Shown here one piece after another: positions 21,696-33,421 of a stretch of 64,000 nucleotides of DNA. Each line of letters starts with the position of its first letter. Within the stretch, counting starts at the first letter, position 1. Source of the DNA: Datisca glomerata (taxonomy: Eukaryota; Streptophyta; Magnoliopsida; Cucurbitales; Datiscaceae); NCBI GenBank assembly GCA_003255025.1, contig QANY01002235.1, forward strand, positions 650,260 to 714,259, read 5' to 3'. The notes under the pieces were generated by a model. That model searched no databases. It had not been told where the DNA came from and saw nothing but the letters and a program-made list of their open reading frames with translations. The position numbers were made by a program, and so were the translations under genes.

Positions 21696-23912
21696 TGCAA
21701 TGTGCATGCGACGCGGAGCGGCGATTGAAAAATCATTTTTGAAAAAAAGAAATTTGGAGTCGCCACCAATCATTTTAGGACGTGATTGGTCACCCAATTA
21801 TAAAATCAAATATTTTGGTCTGCGAAAATTTAAAGTTGGTTAAGGAGTCATTTGCGTGTGGGGAAGGTATTAGCACCCCACAACTCCCATTATGAAAAAT
21901 GGTTACCAAATTTAATCAAATATTATTCAAATTATTTTTTAAAAATTATGTTATAGAAATTCAATATTGAATGTCCCATTTGGTACATTTTGCATCATAA
22001 AAATGAGAAAATAAATTACCTTTAACGAGTGGTACAAAGACCATTAAAAAATTATTTTTATTTTATTTTTTAAATCAAAGCGTTATTGGAGTTACTCTCG
22101 GTATCTTAAAAATAACTCCTCAACTCGGTAATTCAAGAAATTTGATATACCAAAAATTCTAAAGTCCGTCATCAGATTTTTTTAGTTAAAACTAAATAAA
22201 TAAATTAACAAAGTTTAAATTAAATTGTTATGGTTTTAATTTACGAGCGTCAATTCTGATGATAAAAGAATGAAATAATAATCACATACAACCGTGACAT
22301 ATGGAAATAATACATAAATAAATAAGAAGAGATAACAACTGTAAAGAAAAAGAAAGAACAATGGAAAAGAATGTTAGAGATGATAAATATGTATGATAAA
22401 TTTAAAAAAAATATGTAAAGTGAAAATAATGAAATAATTAAAAAGATAAATAAAAATAAACTAAAACAAACCAATAATATCTAATAAAAAATATAAAAAC
22501 AAACAAACACAAAAAAATAAAATAAAAAAATAAAATACAAACAACAAAAAACAATATATATATATATATANTATTTAGTAAATAAATTAATAATAAATTT
22601 TTATGTATAAAATAAATTAATCTATGAAAAATGCTTAATTTCATACATAATTGGCATGAACATGCTATTTTTTTACTACATAGTCTATTAATTACCATTT
22701 TTCATTTCTTCACTCAATGCTAATCAAATAACAAAAGAATAATCATGGATGGTAACTAATTTAAACAAGTGTACCTAAAAATAAATAAATAATTTTGTTT
22801 GAGATATAAATATATCATTTTTTATTTTGGACTACTTAGTTCACTAATTATAATTTTTTCTTTCTTCCTTCATTGCTAGGAATGATCATTGAGGTAACTA
22901 GTTTAAATAAGTGTCACTAAAAAATCAATAAAACTTTCAAAATAAAATAAGTTTTGTTTGAGATATAAATATACCAATTTTTTTTATTTTGGACCACTTA
23001 GTTCACTAATTACCATTTTTTCTTTCTTCCTTCATTGCTAGGAATGATCAAGAATGGTAACTAGTTCAAACAAGTGTCACAAAAATGATGGTAAAAAATT
23101 AAAAGAAAAGAAGAGAAGACTAATAAGAACATGAAAAAAATTAAAACTTAAATATTTGCATAATCTTGTATAGAGGTTTTACTCTCTATTTTATGCATTT
23201 TTATGTATGAGAAATATTTATAGGAGATCTTTTCATCAAATGTACATTTTCAACCTATTAATGGTTGATTCACATTGAGTTAATTTTACACCCCTCAAAA
23301 GCTTTATCCTCATCATCATTGATTGAGTTGATGACAAAAAAAAATCTCATTATCAAACTTGTAGAGAAATAAACAATACATGAAAATAAAACTTAAGATT
23401 AAGAGTAGAAGAAATGATAAAGAATGAGCAAACAAACTTATATATGAAAAATGAAACAAAGAAATATCAAATACATGAGTATGACAAAGAAATATGATTA
23501 ATAAGAATGAATAAGATATATTGTAAGCTAAAATGCAAGAGATTTGAACTACCTTAATAAAAATAAAAGGAGAAGATGGAAGATGAATAGAAATGAAAAC
23601 TCTCATTCTTTCTCTTTTTCACTATTTTCTCAAGACCTCTCTTTCTCTCTCTAAAATCTCTTCTCTTTCTCACTCTCCAAATCTCTCCTTTCAAGTGAAA
23701 ACTTTCGCTCTATTTATAGGCAAACTTAGGACTTCACTTTTTATTTTTAGTCCTTTTATTACTTTTTTTATTTTTAGTCATTGGACAAATCTTCTTATTT
23801 TTAGGCATTAGACTATTTTTCAAATCATACATAGTCTTAGACTGGAATATGAGACAAAAATAATAAAATTTGTATTTTTAAAGTATTGGACCGGACAAAA
23901 TACGGTATTACA
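21696..23912 (-). mobile_element. 3' LTR of the Ogre/Tat-type retrotransposon
   Basis: In element orientation it begins TGTAATACCG at 23912 and ends ...TTGCA at 21696, length about 2.2 kb. It is colinear with 33422-35741; in about 190 bp compared by eye I counted about a dozen substitutions. A TATA box on the minus strand (CTATAAATAG, plus-strand CTATTTATAG at 23709-23718) marks U3. One unknown base lies at 22571 in an AT tract. Hydrophobic minus-strand frames inside it are AT-rich noise. Confidence 0.9.
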
Positions 23913-23924
23913 GCTGCCCCATTT
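23913..23924 (-). promoter_or_regulatory. Polypurine tract of the Ogre/Tat element
   Basis: The minus strand reads AAATGGGGCAGC directly before the 3' LTR start, the expected place for the plus-strand primer. Confidence 0.7.
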
Positions 23925-24066
23925 GTTCACGCTTCTAAACTTGGAAGGTGTACGAAGGTGTAGATAAGTATTTTGATCGAGAAAATACTATATAGATAAG
24001 GGGAATAGAAACCTCGACTTATTCAGGTTCTATGAAATGATTGAACTTATGAAATGGATTCGGATA

Positions 24067-24541
24067 GACACAGGCTTCGACCTCGACTCAATTCGAGTTC
24101 GATTTAACCCTATATATTGAAAAGGACCAAGCGCTGACACTGGGCTACGACCGCAACAAAGTCGGGTTCGATTTAACCTAAGATAAAGAAAGGACGTGGA
24201 CCTGGATAGACGCAGGCTTCGACTTCGACTCGATGCGGGTTCGATTTAACCATATTAATTGAAATGGATCAGGCGCTGACAACGGGCTTCGACCGTGACA
24301 AAGTCGGGTTCGATTTAACCAAAGATAAAAAAATGATGTGGACCTGTATATAGGCAGGCTTCGACCTCGACTCGATGCAGATTCGATTGAACCAAATAAT
24401 TGAAATGGACCAGGCGCTGACACCGGGCTTCGACCCCAACAAAGTCGTATTCGATTTAACTAAGATATTTAAAAATAAATGGACCTGGATAGACGCATGC
24501 CTTGACCTCGACTCAATTCAGGTTCGATTTAACTAAAGATG
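24067..24541 (-). repeat. 142-bp tandem repeat in the 3' untranslated region
   Basis: Starts at 24067, 24209, 24351 and 24492 give a period of 141-142 bp and 3.4 copies. Each unit holds two related half-units with GCTTCGACC and GTTCGATTTAACC. Tandem repeats just upstream of the 3' LTR are common in Ogre/Tat elements. A minus-strand frame open across it is a repeat translation. Confidence 0.9.
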
Positions 24542-24774
24542 TTGAAATAATATTTGATATGATTTTACAAGTTTCATATGGTACAAGAGGTAGACTAATG
24601 CAGGCTCTAAATGTTGAAAAGTCATGTATGGATTTAGAAAGAATATCTTTAAATGATTCATGCACTTGAATTGCACAAAAAGCATATCAATATGATGCAT
24701 GTCTATGCATTGTAACCATTGCATATAAATGCAAAGTAGTGATTTTAAGTGCATGCATACTATGCATGATTGAA

Positions 24775-25160
24775 AACATCTGTAAGAAAATCATTTGATG
24801 GCTTTTCATATTCTGTGAGCAACACTTGCCATTTAGCAATTAACCCAGAAAGTGATGGCTGTTCAAAGATATACTAGATTGGATCCATATTTAAAATTAA
24901 CCAAGTGGTGTGGTATAACATGTACTGTCAAAGCCAATGAGCAATCCAGGCTAATGCACAATACGTTTTCTCCAACATCGAATAATTAGCCTCATAGTTT
25001 GTGAACCTTTTGTTTAAATAATATATTGCTTGTTCTTTCCTTCCAGAGGCGTCGTGTTGACCAAATACGCAACCCATGAATTTTTCTGTTACTGTAAGAT
25101 ACAAAATGAGTGGAAGCCCTGGAGTTGGAGAAACAAGTATAGGCAGATTTTGCAAGTATT
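24775..25160 (-). pseudogene. Gypsy RNase H remnant (Ogre/Tat element)
   Basis: The minus-strand frame 25155-24928 contains PLILYLTVTEKFMGCVFGQ, HDASGRKEQAIYYLNKRF and NYSMLEKTYCALAW. After a frameshift it continues as YMLYHTTWLI and AKWQVLLTEYE to about 24775. It is the RNase H-like domain behind gypsy RT. The reading then stops: the second RNase H half, integrase and everything downstream are missing, and the 3' repeats follow within about 230 bp. This points to an internal deletion. Confidence 0.85.
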
Positions 25161-25169
25161 TCTTGATCT

Positions 25170-26250
25170 TCTCAAAAGCAATTTGACAATCATCATTCCA
25201 TCCTTCTATAGCACTTTCGCGGGAGGTTTAAAGATAGGTTCATAAGTTGCGGTTAGCTATGAGATGAACCGGGCTATGTAATTTAATCTCCCCAAGAAAC
25301 CTCTAACATCCTTTTAAGTTTGAGGTGATGGCATATCAATGATGACTCGAACCTTGTCATTGTCAACTTTTTTTCCTTCCTTGCTCACGATAAAACCAAG
25401 TAGTTTTCCTGAAGATGCTGTGAATGTACACTTTGTCGGGTTAAGTTTTAACTAGAACTTTCTCAACCGTTCAAATAGTTTTCGTAGAGTGACCGTATGA
25501 TCTTCCCCTTGATGAGATTTGGCAATCATATCATCAACGTACACTTCGATTTCTTTATGCATCATATCATGAAACAGTGTTACCATTACCCGCTGGTAAG
25601 TCGCCCATGCATTATTTAGACCAAATGGCATAACCTTATAATTAAATGTACCCTACAAAGTTATGAAAGTCATCTTTTCACGATCTTTAGGAGCTATTTT
25701 TATTTGGTTATACCCCGAAAAATCATCCATGTAAGAGAAGGTTGAATGTCCTAGAGTGTTATCTACTAAGACATTGATATGGGGTACTGGAAAATTATCC
25801 TTGAGGCTTGCCCGATTTAAGCCTCTATAATCGACGCACACCCTTACTTTCCCATTTTTCTTCAGCACTGGGACTATGTTAGCAACCCATTTAGGGTATT
25901 TTGCTACTTCTAAAAAACTCGCATCTACTTACCTTTTAACTTCTTCTTTGATCTGTACCAGCATGTCTGGTTTCATTTTCCGTAACTTTTATCGCACTGG
26001 TTTACTTTTGGGAATATTTGCAAATGACGAACCACGATATCAGTGTCCAGACCTGGTATATCTTGGTAAGACCATGCAAAGACGTCAATATATTCTTTGA
26101 GTAAGTCAATTAATTCTTGACGACTTTGGCTTATCATAGAAATGTTGATTTGGACTTCTTTCGTCTCTCCCTCCAATCCTAAATTTATCTCCTCCGTTAA
26201 CTCTTGATATAGTTGAGTTATTTTTTCATCCTCTTCTACATTCTTAACAT
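25170..26250 (-). pseudogene. Gypsy reverse transcriptase (Ogre/Tat element)
   Basis: Minus-strand frames give a well-preserved Ty3/gypsy RT: AWSYQDIPGLDTDI (near 26070), KKNGKVRVCVDYRGLNRA (25865 on), FPVPHINVLVDN, FSYMDDFSGYNQIKI, MPFGLNNAWATYQRV, EVYVDDMIAKS and FLGRLNYIARFIS. The catalytic YVDD box is intact at 25530-25541. Only a few stops break the frame (for example before GTFNYKVMPFG and in the connection). Such preservation agrees with the modest LTR divergence. It copies element RNA to DNA. Confidence 0.93.
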
Positions 26251-27065
26251 TGCCGGAGATGGTTCGAAATTATCCTCGTCACTTTTATCTGACTCTACGC
26301 TAAGAATGAAATTGTAAAAGTTATTGCTTATGCTCTTGTTTTCAAACTCACAGTTCTCGAACTTGAATCAGATTATTCGATGAAATGAAGGCGAGAAAAG
26401 AAAATAAACAATGCATGAGTATGAAAAACATTTCAGAAATGGAAAATGTAGACATAAAAGGAAGAACAAAAAGAACTGGAATTATATTTATCATTAGCAA
26501 AAGGAGACGAAACAAGTTTTTAGATTTTCATTCAAAGAGATGACATGAAATTGATGAGAACATAGGCCCATAACAACGAAATTCCTAAGGCATTGAGTAG
26601 AATCATTAGAATTTTGGCATGAACACAATACTCTTGAAAATTCCTGAGAAGGATTGGTAGCTTGGTGACGTCCCAATTGTTAAGCTCATGATCTGAATCA
26701 TATCGAGAAATCAAGTCCTCTGTACTTGCACTTGATGATTTTCCTAAGATTTCAGATATTGAAAGCTAGGCGATATCATCTTCAATGTCGTACGGCTCTA
26801 CTATAATCGGTTCTTCGAATGAAATTCCCCAACTTCTGAAGGATTCAGAAATATGGGGTATGATCGCCATTCCATATCGAATTCCCTATTTTCGAGCCTA
26901 GCAATCCTCTATTCTTTCTTTTGAGTTCCACCCTCCTTCTACCACCCTTGGTCGGTCTATATCCAAGCCCAAACCTTTGTTCATTCTTGTCCTACTCGAT
27001 TAACTTATTTATGTCTTGATGCTTACCTCCGAATCTTTTGCCTGGCTTGTATCCCCTTTTTATCA

Positions 27066-27830
27066 TCAACTTTGCCACCATCTGAGATGCTTTTGATAGG
27101 CTTGATGTTGGAGCGAGTTTCCCTCTAGCAACAAATGTGGATCAAATGATCGAAATGAGCACTCCAATGCTTCTTCTACCGCCTCAACATACGGCATGGT
27201 AGCCGGCTTAGATACCAATAAATCTTCTTTCCCATATATACAAATGAGTTTATGATTCATTATAAAATTCATCTTATGAGGTAATGAAGACGATACTACC
27301 TCGACAGAGTGAATCCATGGTCGATCTAAAAAAAACTGTATACTGGATTTATGTCCATCACTTGAAAAACAATATTGAACAGGCATGGCCTAATTCGAAT
27401 TTGTATCTCTATATCTCTGACTACTTCTCTTCGGGTACTGTCGAATGCTCTTACTATCATCATGCTCGGTCGCATATGTGTTGCGTCCACAGGGAGCTTT
27501 GCTAATGTGGATCTGCGCATTACATTTGGAGAGGATCTGTTATCAATCAATACTTTTACAACAACATAATCCCTACATTTCACAGATATATGTATAGCTT
27601 TGGTATGTCTAGTACCATCGACAGGGATTTCATCATCTGTGAAAGTGATAAAATATAATACGGTAATATTTCCTACAATTCCACTCAACTTATCCACCGT
27701 AATGTCATGAAAGGTATATGTTTGATTCAAAACCTTCAATAATGCTAGACAATGTGGTTCAGAATTCAGAAACAGTGACAGTAAAGATATGCGAGCTAGT
27801 AAGCGATTAAGTTGTTGTATCACCTTATAC
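27066..27830 (-). pseudogene. Gypsy aspartic protease region (Ogre/Tat element)
   Basis: The minus-strand frame 27823-27326 is open for 165 codons and contains LLARISLLSLFLNSEPH, GIVGNITVLYF, then VLIDNRSSPNVM. This is the retropepsin box with the Gly of DNGSS replaced by Arg (Asp codon at 27542-27544), so the protease is likely inactive. A shifted frame continues as FFLDRPWIHSVEVV...LPHKMNFI and ends near 27066. This order (protease, then the 'GRPWIH' block) is typical for Tat-lineage pol. Confidence 0.88.
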
Positions 27831-28210
27831 TCGCTTTGCTTGATGAGCTTAAAAAATCACATACTTCTTCTTTAGACACTGCTCTTTCTTTCTCCGTACC
27901 TCTTATTATATCCGGGTCTATCACCTGGCCGCCATGCATTTCTCCTTGGAACTCATGACCATTGTCGCCTTCTTTGGCTTTCCCTTTCAAACTCATTTCT
28001 TTTATCCGTTTTTGTAAACTTCTAGCGTGTAGCATCTGCCACTCCTCGTCATTCCACCTACTATTGAAATATTTGTTATGGGGAGATTGAGGTCAGATGG
28101 ATTTAGCGCTTGAGTTTTGTCATTACCGCTTGTAATGACTTCATATTCGTACGTCTATGGTACTGCTTTTGAATCCTTGTAAGCAAACGCACCCAGTATT
28201 TGAATGGTGA
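27831..28210 (-). pseudogene. Gag-protease linker (Ogre/Tat element)
   Basis: The minus-strand frame 28035-27820 reads a charged segment (KRIKEMSLKGKAKEG, VSKEEVCDFL) that precedes the protease domain. A stop behind KASIR separates it from the protease frame. Confidence 0.6.
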
Positions 28211-30010
28211 TAGGCATCAGAGCATAAGACATAGTGGTGTGAGTTGACTTTTTCTCGTAATGTATTGAGGTTTTAGGATATAGGACGACACTTCAATATT
28301 AACTTCAGATGATTCTTTAGTTATCATAAGGACTAAAGAGTCATGTTCCTGGTATTCCCTTTCTCCATTATGACTTATTGCAAGTATATTTGCACTCAAT
28401 AGCTTTTTCACTTCCATTTTAAAATCAGCACATTCCTCAATTGTATGCCCCGTCACATTCTTATGAAACAAACAATCAAAGTCATGCATATGCTACCTAG
28501 AAACGTCTTCATCCTCTAAGCGTGTTGAGTAGATGTACCCTACTCTAGAAAGAAGATGTAAAAGTATTTCCATTGATGTGCTCATATCTTCCACGTCCCT
28601 CTTTCCATATGAAAAATATTCCTAAATTGCATTTACGGTAGGATTCCCATGATTTGGTAGGGGGTTGGAATTGATATCTGAATTCTCATTAGCCTTTTTG
28701 AAATTTAATCATCCAGCCTTGATAAATTTCTATAGTATACCTTTTAATGTCGTGCAATTCTCAGTCGAATGTCCCACTGCCCTAGTATGATAATCACATC
28801 GAGCAGTCAGATCATACCACCTTGCGTATGGTGGTTGTAGAGGTTCATAAGGAATTGACACCAATTGATTATTCCATATCAATTGAGGTAAGAGTTCTGT
28901 ATTTGACATGGGGATTGGATCATATTGGACAAAACATTGATTATTTCTATTTCCCCTTCTGACCAACATTTTGCTGGTGAGTCGGTGGTCTGAAATCGGG
29001 TCTCGGGTTATTTTGAAATGATGATTGTTGAGAGTGATAATTGTACAGAATTTGTGAGGTATTTGCCACCTACGATGTCACAGATTTGGGCCCGTCACTA
29101 TACTTTGGAAATCCCAGCCTCGGGTTTGCAGCTTGTGATAAGTACCCAGAATTGATCGTCAGTATATCCCCTTCTTTTCGCTTCAACGGTGACCCCTTTT
29201 TTACTGATGATGTATCAAATACGACTTCAAAAATTCTTCCATTTTACCCCATATTCAATCATTTCTCCAATCGCTATAATGTCAGAGAAGTTGTTTGAAG
29301 CGTTTTCAATCATCCTATCATAGAATGGAGATCTCAAGGTGTTTATAAATATCGCAACCATCTCATTTTCTGATAAGGGGGGTGTACTTGAGCAGCTAAT
29401 TCCCTCCACATTTGCATATATTATTTAAAGCCTTCAGTAGGCCTTTTCTCCATCCTTTGTAGATCCAGACGATCAGGAGCCATGTCTATGTTGTACTTGT
29501 ATTGTCTTAAGAAAGCATTAACTAAATCTTTCCACCTCCGAATATGTTGGTTATCCAATTAGATATACTAGCGAGATGCGACCCCTGTCAAGCTATCTTG
29601 AAAGAAATGAATCAGCAGCTTATCATCATTTGTACAAACAACCATCTTTCTGTGATACATAATAAGGTGACTTCTCGGTCATGTACTACCATCATATTTT
29701 TCAAACTCAAGTAGTTTGAATTTGTGTGGGATGATAACATTTGGGACCAAACATAATTGGGTGGCATCAATGGTACCATATACATCTGACCCTTCAGTGG
29801 CGCGCAATCTTTCCTCTAAAAAGTCTAGCTTATCTTTCGACAGTGGGACTTCGCTTAGTTTAGTAACAGGTCTCTGCCCCTTTGGGTCATCAACATCAGG
29901 TATGATGATTGGCTCAATAGCGAGTTCGCCTTTGGGGGTGAAAGCTTGGTTGTGGCCAGGTGCCATTATGGATGGGTTGTATCCACGTTTTCCTGTCTGC
30001 ATCATTTCTT
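28211..30010 (-). pseudogene. Gypsy gag (Ogre/Tat element)
   Basis: Minus-strand frames, in order from the right: 30005-29679 (Gag N-terminal part with LSEVPLSKDKLDFLEERLRA and PHKFKLLEFEKYDGST); 29409-29227 (PPLSENEMVAIFINTLRSPFYDRM); 28969-28730 with CDYHTRAVGHSTENC, a Cys/His motif in place of a classical CCHC knuckle; and 28489-28217 (CLFHKNVTGHTIEEC, a second such motif). Gag builds the particle and binds RNA. Stops and frameshifts divide the frames, but the domain order is complete. Confidence 0.88.
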
Positions 30011-30659
30011 AGACACTTAGAAATGTATAGTTTTGGATATTTACTGGTGATGGAGCATGCTGAAAGTGGTCAGTTTGATGACGTTGATAGGTTGGAGTGA
30101 ACCCAGGAGGGTAAGGTGGAGTATCGTTTGGCAGTTGATTTTGGAATGATTGAGCCCCTTGCGAATTTTCAACTCCCTAATTTCTTCTTTAATTTCCAGG
30201 ACTCTTGCCATTTGCTCTTTCAGCTCCCTAATTTCTTCTATAATTTCCTCTCACGATTGCTTTCTTTCTTGCTCGTCCATGACCCTAACTTGAGCTCGCG
30301 TTCGAAAGGGATGTCAGAGTTGACGAGCTATCTTTGAAAAGTTTTCTTAAATAAATAAAAATAAAACAATGAGATGGGAGATACGTAATGAATGGATATT
30401 TTTTACATATATCCATCAGACCATATGGATGATGGTAAGCACGCGGGCTGCTGGCTGCTGGTGGGGCTATGCCCATTTTGCTAATGAAGAAGAATAAATA
30501 ATAAACAATAGTAACAATGAAAGTAAATTTATGCATGAGAAATGATATTGCACAAAGTGAAAGTCCAAAAGTACTTAATTTCATTCAATTAGTAGAGTCA
30601 TCCACTACATTTGAGTATGTAGAATTCAACTACACTACTCCGTAATATACGTTTATACA
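30011..30659 (-). other. Region between ORF1 and gag of the Ogre/Tat element
   Basis: Weak minus-strand coding traces near 30010-30300, then AT-rich sequence with no domain. A duplicated word (TAATTTCTTC.TTAATTTCC) occurs at about 30180 and 30229. Confidence 0.4.
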
Positions 30660-32710
30660 AAATGACCTAAATCTCTGTTAATTTCTTCCAAGAACTTAGA
30701 CAAATTCTCCCCATTAGGATGGATGGGCAAAACACTTTTTTTCAAAAATGATGCTTGTTTCGCCAAATTGCTCGCTCTCACAGCCACGCCTTTAAGCCAT
30801 TCTATAGCCTACCCTGATCGTTGTCGAATCAAGTCGTGCTCTTGTTGAGTAATTGGTAATCATATCTCTGTCCGTCGACATTAGCATCATTATTTCTTGC
30901 CACTTTCTCTGCCACGTTCTAATATGCTCTAACTTGGTGCTCAAGGCTTGCAATGACTTTCAATAGTTCTTCACTATCATTTGGTGACTCAGTCTTCCTA
31001 ACTTTTTGATTCTTTAAATCAACTTGTAAATTATCAGCGATTCGTCGTAATGAGTCATATTGTTTTTCTAACTCAACGATGTATGCATTCTTCTTATCGA
31101 CAACCCCCTTAACCTCTTCTAAAACCTCTTGTACAAGCTTATTGTTCCTTTCTTGCTTCATGATTCGATCCTCTTATTCATAGATTACCAGTCACAAAAT
31201 TCTCATTGTCGTCTGCAATCTTTCTAATATTGTTGTTCAGTTTGCGAGTGTTAGTTCCCAACTCTAAGTTTTTCCGCTTCAAATATTATTGATCCTTAAC
31301 CTTGTTTCTCAAATCTCTAAGTTGTTTTTCCGCTTCAATGTTGTGCTTGCCAGACAAATTCACGTCGACCATTAGACGTCTGTTTTCTTCCAAAAGAGCT
31401 AAATTCGTTTGATGCTCCTCATATAACTCATCCCACTCCTCATTTTGAACAATCTCCTGATAAGCTGTTGGTAGCTTGTGTGATTGTAAATCCTCAACAG
31501 GTAAGGCAACAGTTACTTTGCCTCTGCTCTCAAGCCACGTTTCATACCCCTTTGTGCAATTCATGTGATTCTTCTCATTTCGTACCATTCTCGTTATTTT
31601 CCAAGCTCCAATTAGCTGCTGCAATTTTTGTTCAATATCTTGAGAATTATAACTGATCTCAATGTTCTTTAATGCGTGCGTGGCAGGGATAAACTATCTC
31701 ATGTATAATTGACGAAACACCATTAGCGGAGCATACCTAGTACAACCCCATGGTCTTGGGAGTGGGACCCATTGATAGTCACCACATTTGTAGATCATCC
31801 ATGTCAACGGCATCCATTGGGATTTCCAGATAACATCCTCATCTTTCAACTTTGATAGGTGTGAGAGGCACACCCCTTTTGTGGGAAACTGCAGATTCCA
31901 TTTGGCCATTCCAAATTCAGCAATAAGGATTGTCGTCTTCATCCATGGACTTGAAAACTTAATTTGAGGACATTTGAAATCTAGTGGACATCTTAGATGG
32001 TAAGAATCCAAGTACACAAAAGAGATGGAGAGCCGATGAACTTGCCTTTTCCAAGCGCTCGTATGTGATTTAAGGAACAAAAAGTCTCAGCTAGAATTGA
32101 GATAACATGGTCAACACCATGTTCAACTTGCAGGAACATTTTTATCACTTTATCATCCACATAACCTTGAATTTTTTTAAATAACATGGTGCCATATATA
32201 CACAAAGCATAAAGAGTCATATCCTTATCTTCCTTTAAGACATTTTGGGTGAGATCTAAGAGGTAATCCAGCAGCACATACTCATTCCCCCCTTTAACTT
32301 TCATCCTTTTCTCAATCTAAGATGCATGGACAGTAACCAAGAGCTTGGATAAAGCTCTCTTCAATGTGAGCCTTTTGTCGTAATTGTAAACTTTATGCGT
32401 GCTTTACAGCGGGACGTTCAGCAGGGCTTGATATTCTTCAATTGTAGGAGTAAGATCAATTGTCCCAAGGGTGAAACATATGTAAAGAGGGTCTCATAAA
32501 TGCATTAAAGCCTTAAGAATGGGAGAGTTGACTGTGATATACAGAAGATATTTACCGATAAATAATTTTGTCTGCTCTGGTGAAAAATCCTCCCATATCT
32601 TCTTCAACCTCTCTAAGTCAGTGTGTGAGAACTCTATCTTAGTGATTGATGGTAGAAGAACGACATCCTCCTTTTTCTGACAATCTCCTTTTCGTTTCTG
32701 CATTTTCTCT
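30660..32710 (-). pseudogene. ORF1 (DUF7745-like plus coiled coil) of the Ogre/Tat element
   Basis: Upstream of gag, the minus strand carries a long broken frame. 32703-32494 reads LLPSITKIEFSHTDLERLKK and FSPEQTKLF; 32304-31993 reads MTLYALCIYGTMLFKKIQGY and ILAETFCSLNHIRALGKGKF. 32080-31694 matches the following W-rich region, and 31624-31286 and 31161-30919 are heptad-rich coiled coils. Proteins with this 'ILAETFRSLN' block and a coiled-coil tail are encoded as ORF1 in Ogre/Tat elements; the function is unknown. DUF7745 is named from memory. Confidence 0.8.
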
Positions 32711-33398
32711 GACCATTAGGCTACTGTAACTTGATCTTCTATCACACTCGGAGCAGAAGTCGTGATCTCTAAAATATGAATGAATTGAATACTTCTCTAC
32801 AATCCCTATTACGCAACATGATGCATGTATGCAAAAAGGAAAGACGAAGTCAGAAGTGAAACAATAGGAAAGGAAAAAAATTTTAAAGAGCGTAGGACAT
32901 ATATACATGAACAAAATTAATCAGATATCATAATTAAGCAGAATGTCTATTTTTATCAAACATTGGTCATGAGATGGGCTCTAAAAATAAAATGCATGTG
33001 TGGTTGAGCTCTCAAATCTCTTAATAGGCTCTCAGGTTGTCCTCACTATTATCTGAACGGAGTAATAAGGGCCCCCAAACGGTATCCCGAAAGGGTCGAC
33101 CTGAGTGAGAACTTTCATTAGCCTACACGGGAACCGCAACTCCACGAAAGCATTCCACTACTCATTTTCGCTAATCCTAAAGGGAAAGCCCAGGTATAAA
33201 GCTAGTGTATATATGTGAAATTATAAATTATGTAAAGAAATATACTTCGTAAAAAGGACTTACGTACAACTACATGCACGAATTAGAAAAAAATAATGAA
33301 TCAAATAAACAAACAAAAAATCACACAAAAGGATAGTATATGATGAAATTTTGTCTTGACTCTCTATTGATCTAAAAATGGTTAGATCAATTGTTTCT
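32711..33398 (-). other. Untranslated leader of the Ogre/Tat element
   Basis: Lies between the primer site and ORF1 on the minus strand. Contains no frame that I recognise. It includes a 33000-33200 segment with short GC-rich words. Confidence 0.5.
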
Positions 33399-33415
33399 CC
33401 CTAGTGGAGTCGCCA
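33399..33415 (-). promoter_or_regulatory. Primer-binding site, tRNA-Arg type
   Basis: The minus strand reads TGGCGACTCCACTAGGG six bases behind the 5' LTR. It equals the complement of the 3' end of plant tRNA-Arg(ACG) at 15 of 17 positions as I recall that tRNA. A tRNA-Arg primer is known for Ogre elements. Confidence 0.75.
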
Positions 33416-33421
33416 AGCTAA

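Noticed and set aside
22250..22698. Hydrophobic minus-strand frames resembling membrane proteins (also 33978-34292)
   Set aside because: Both lie in the AT-rich LTRs of one retrotransposon; A-rich runs read as Phe/Ile/Leu on the other strand.
24178..24423. 81-codon minus-strand frame
   Set aside because: Lies wholly in the 142-bp 3' UTR repeats of the Ogre-type element.
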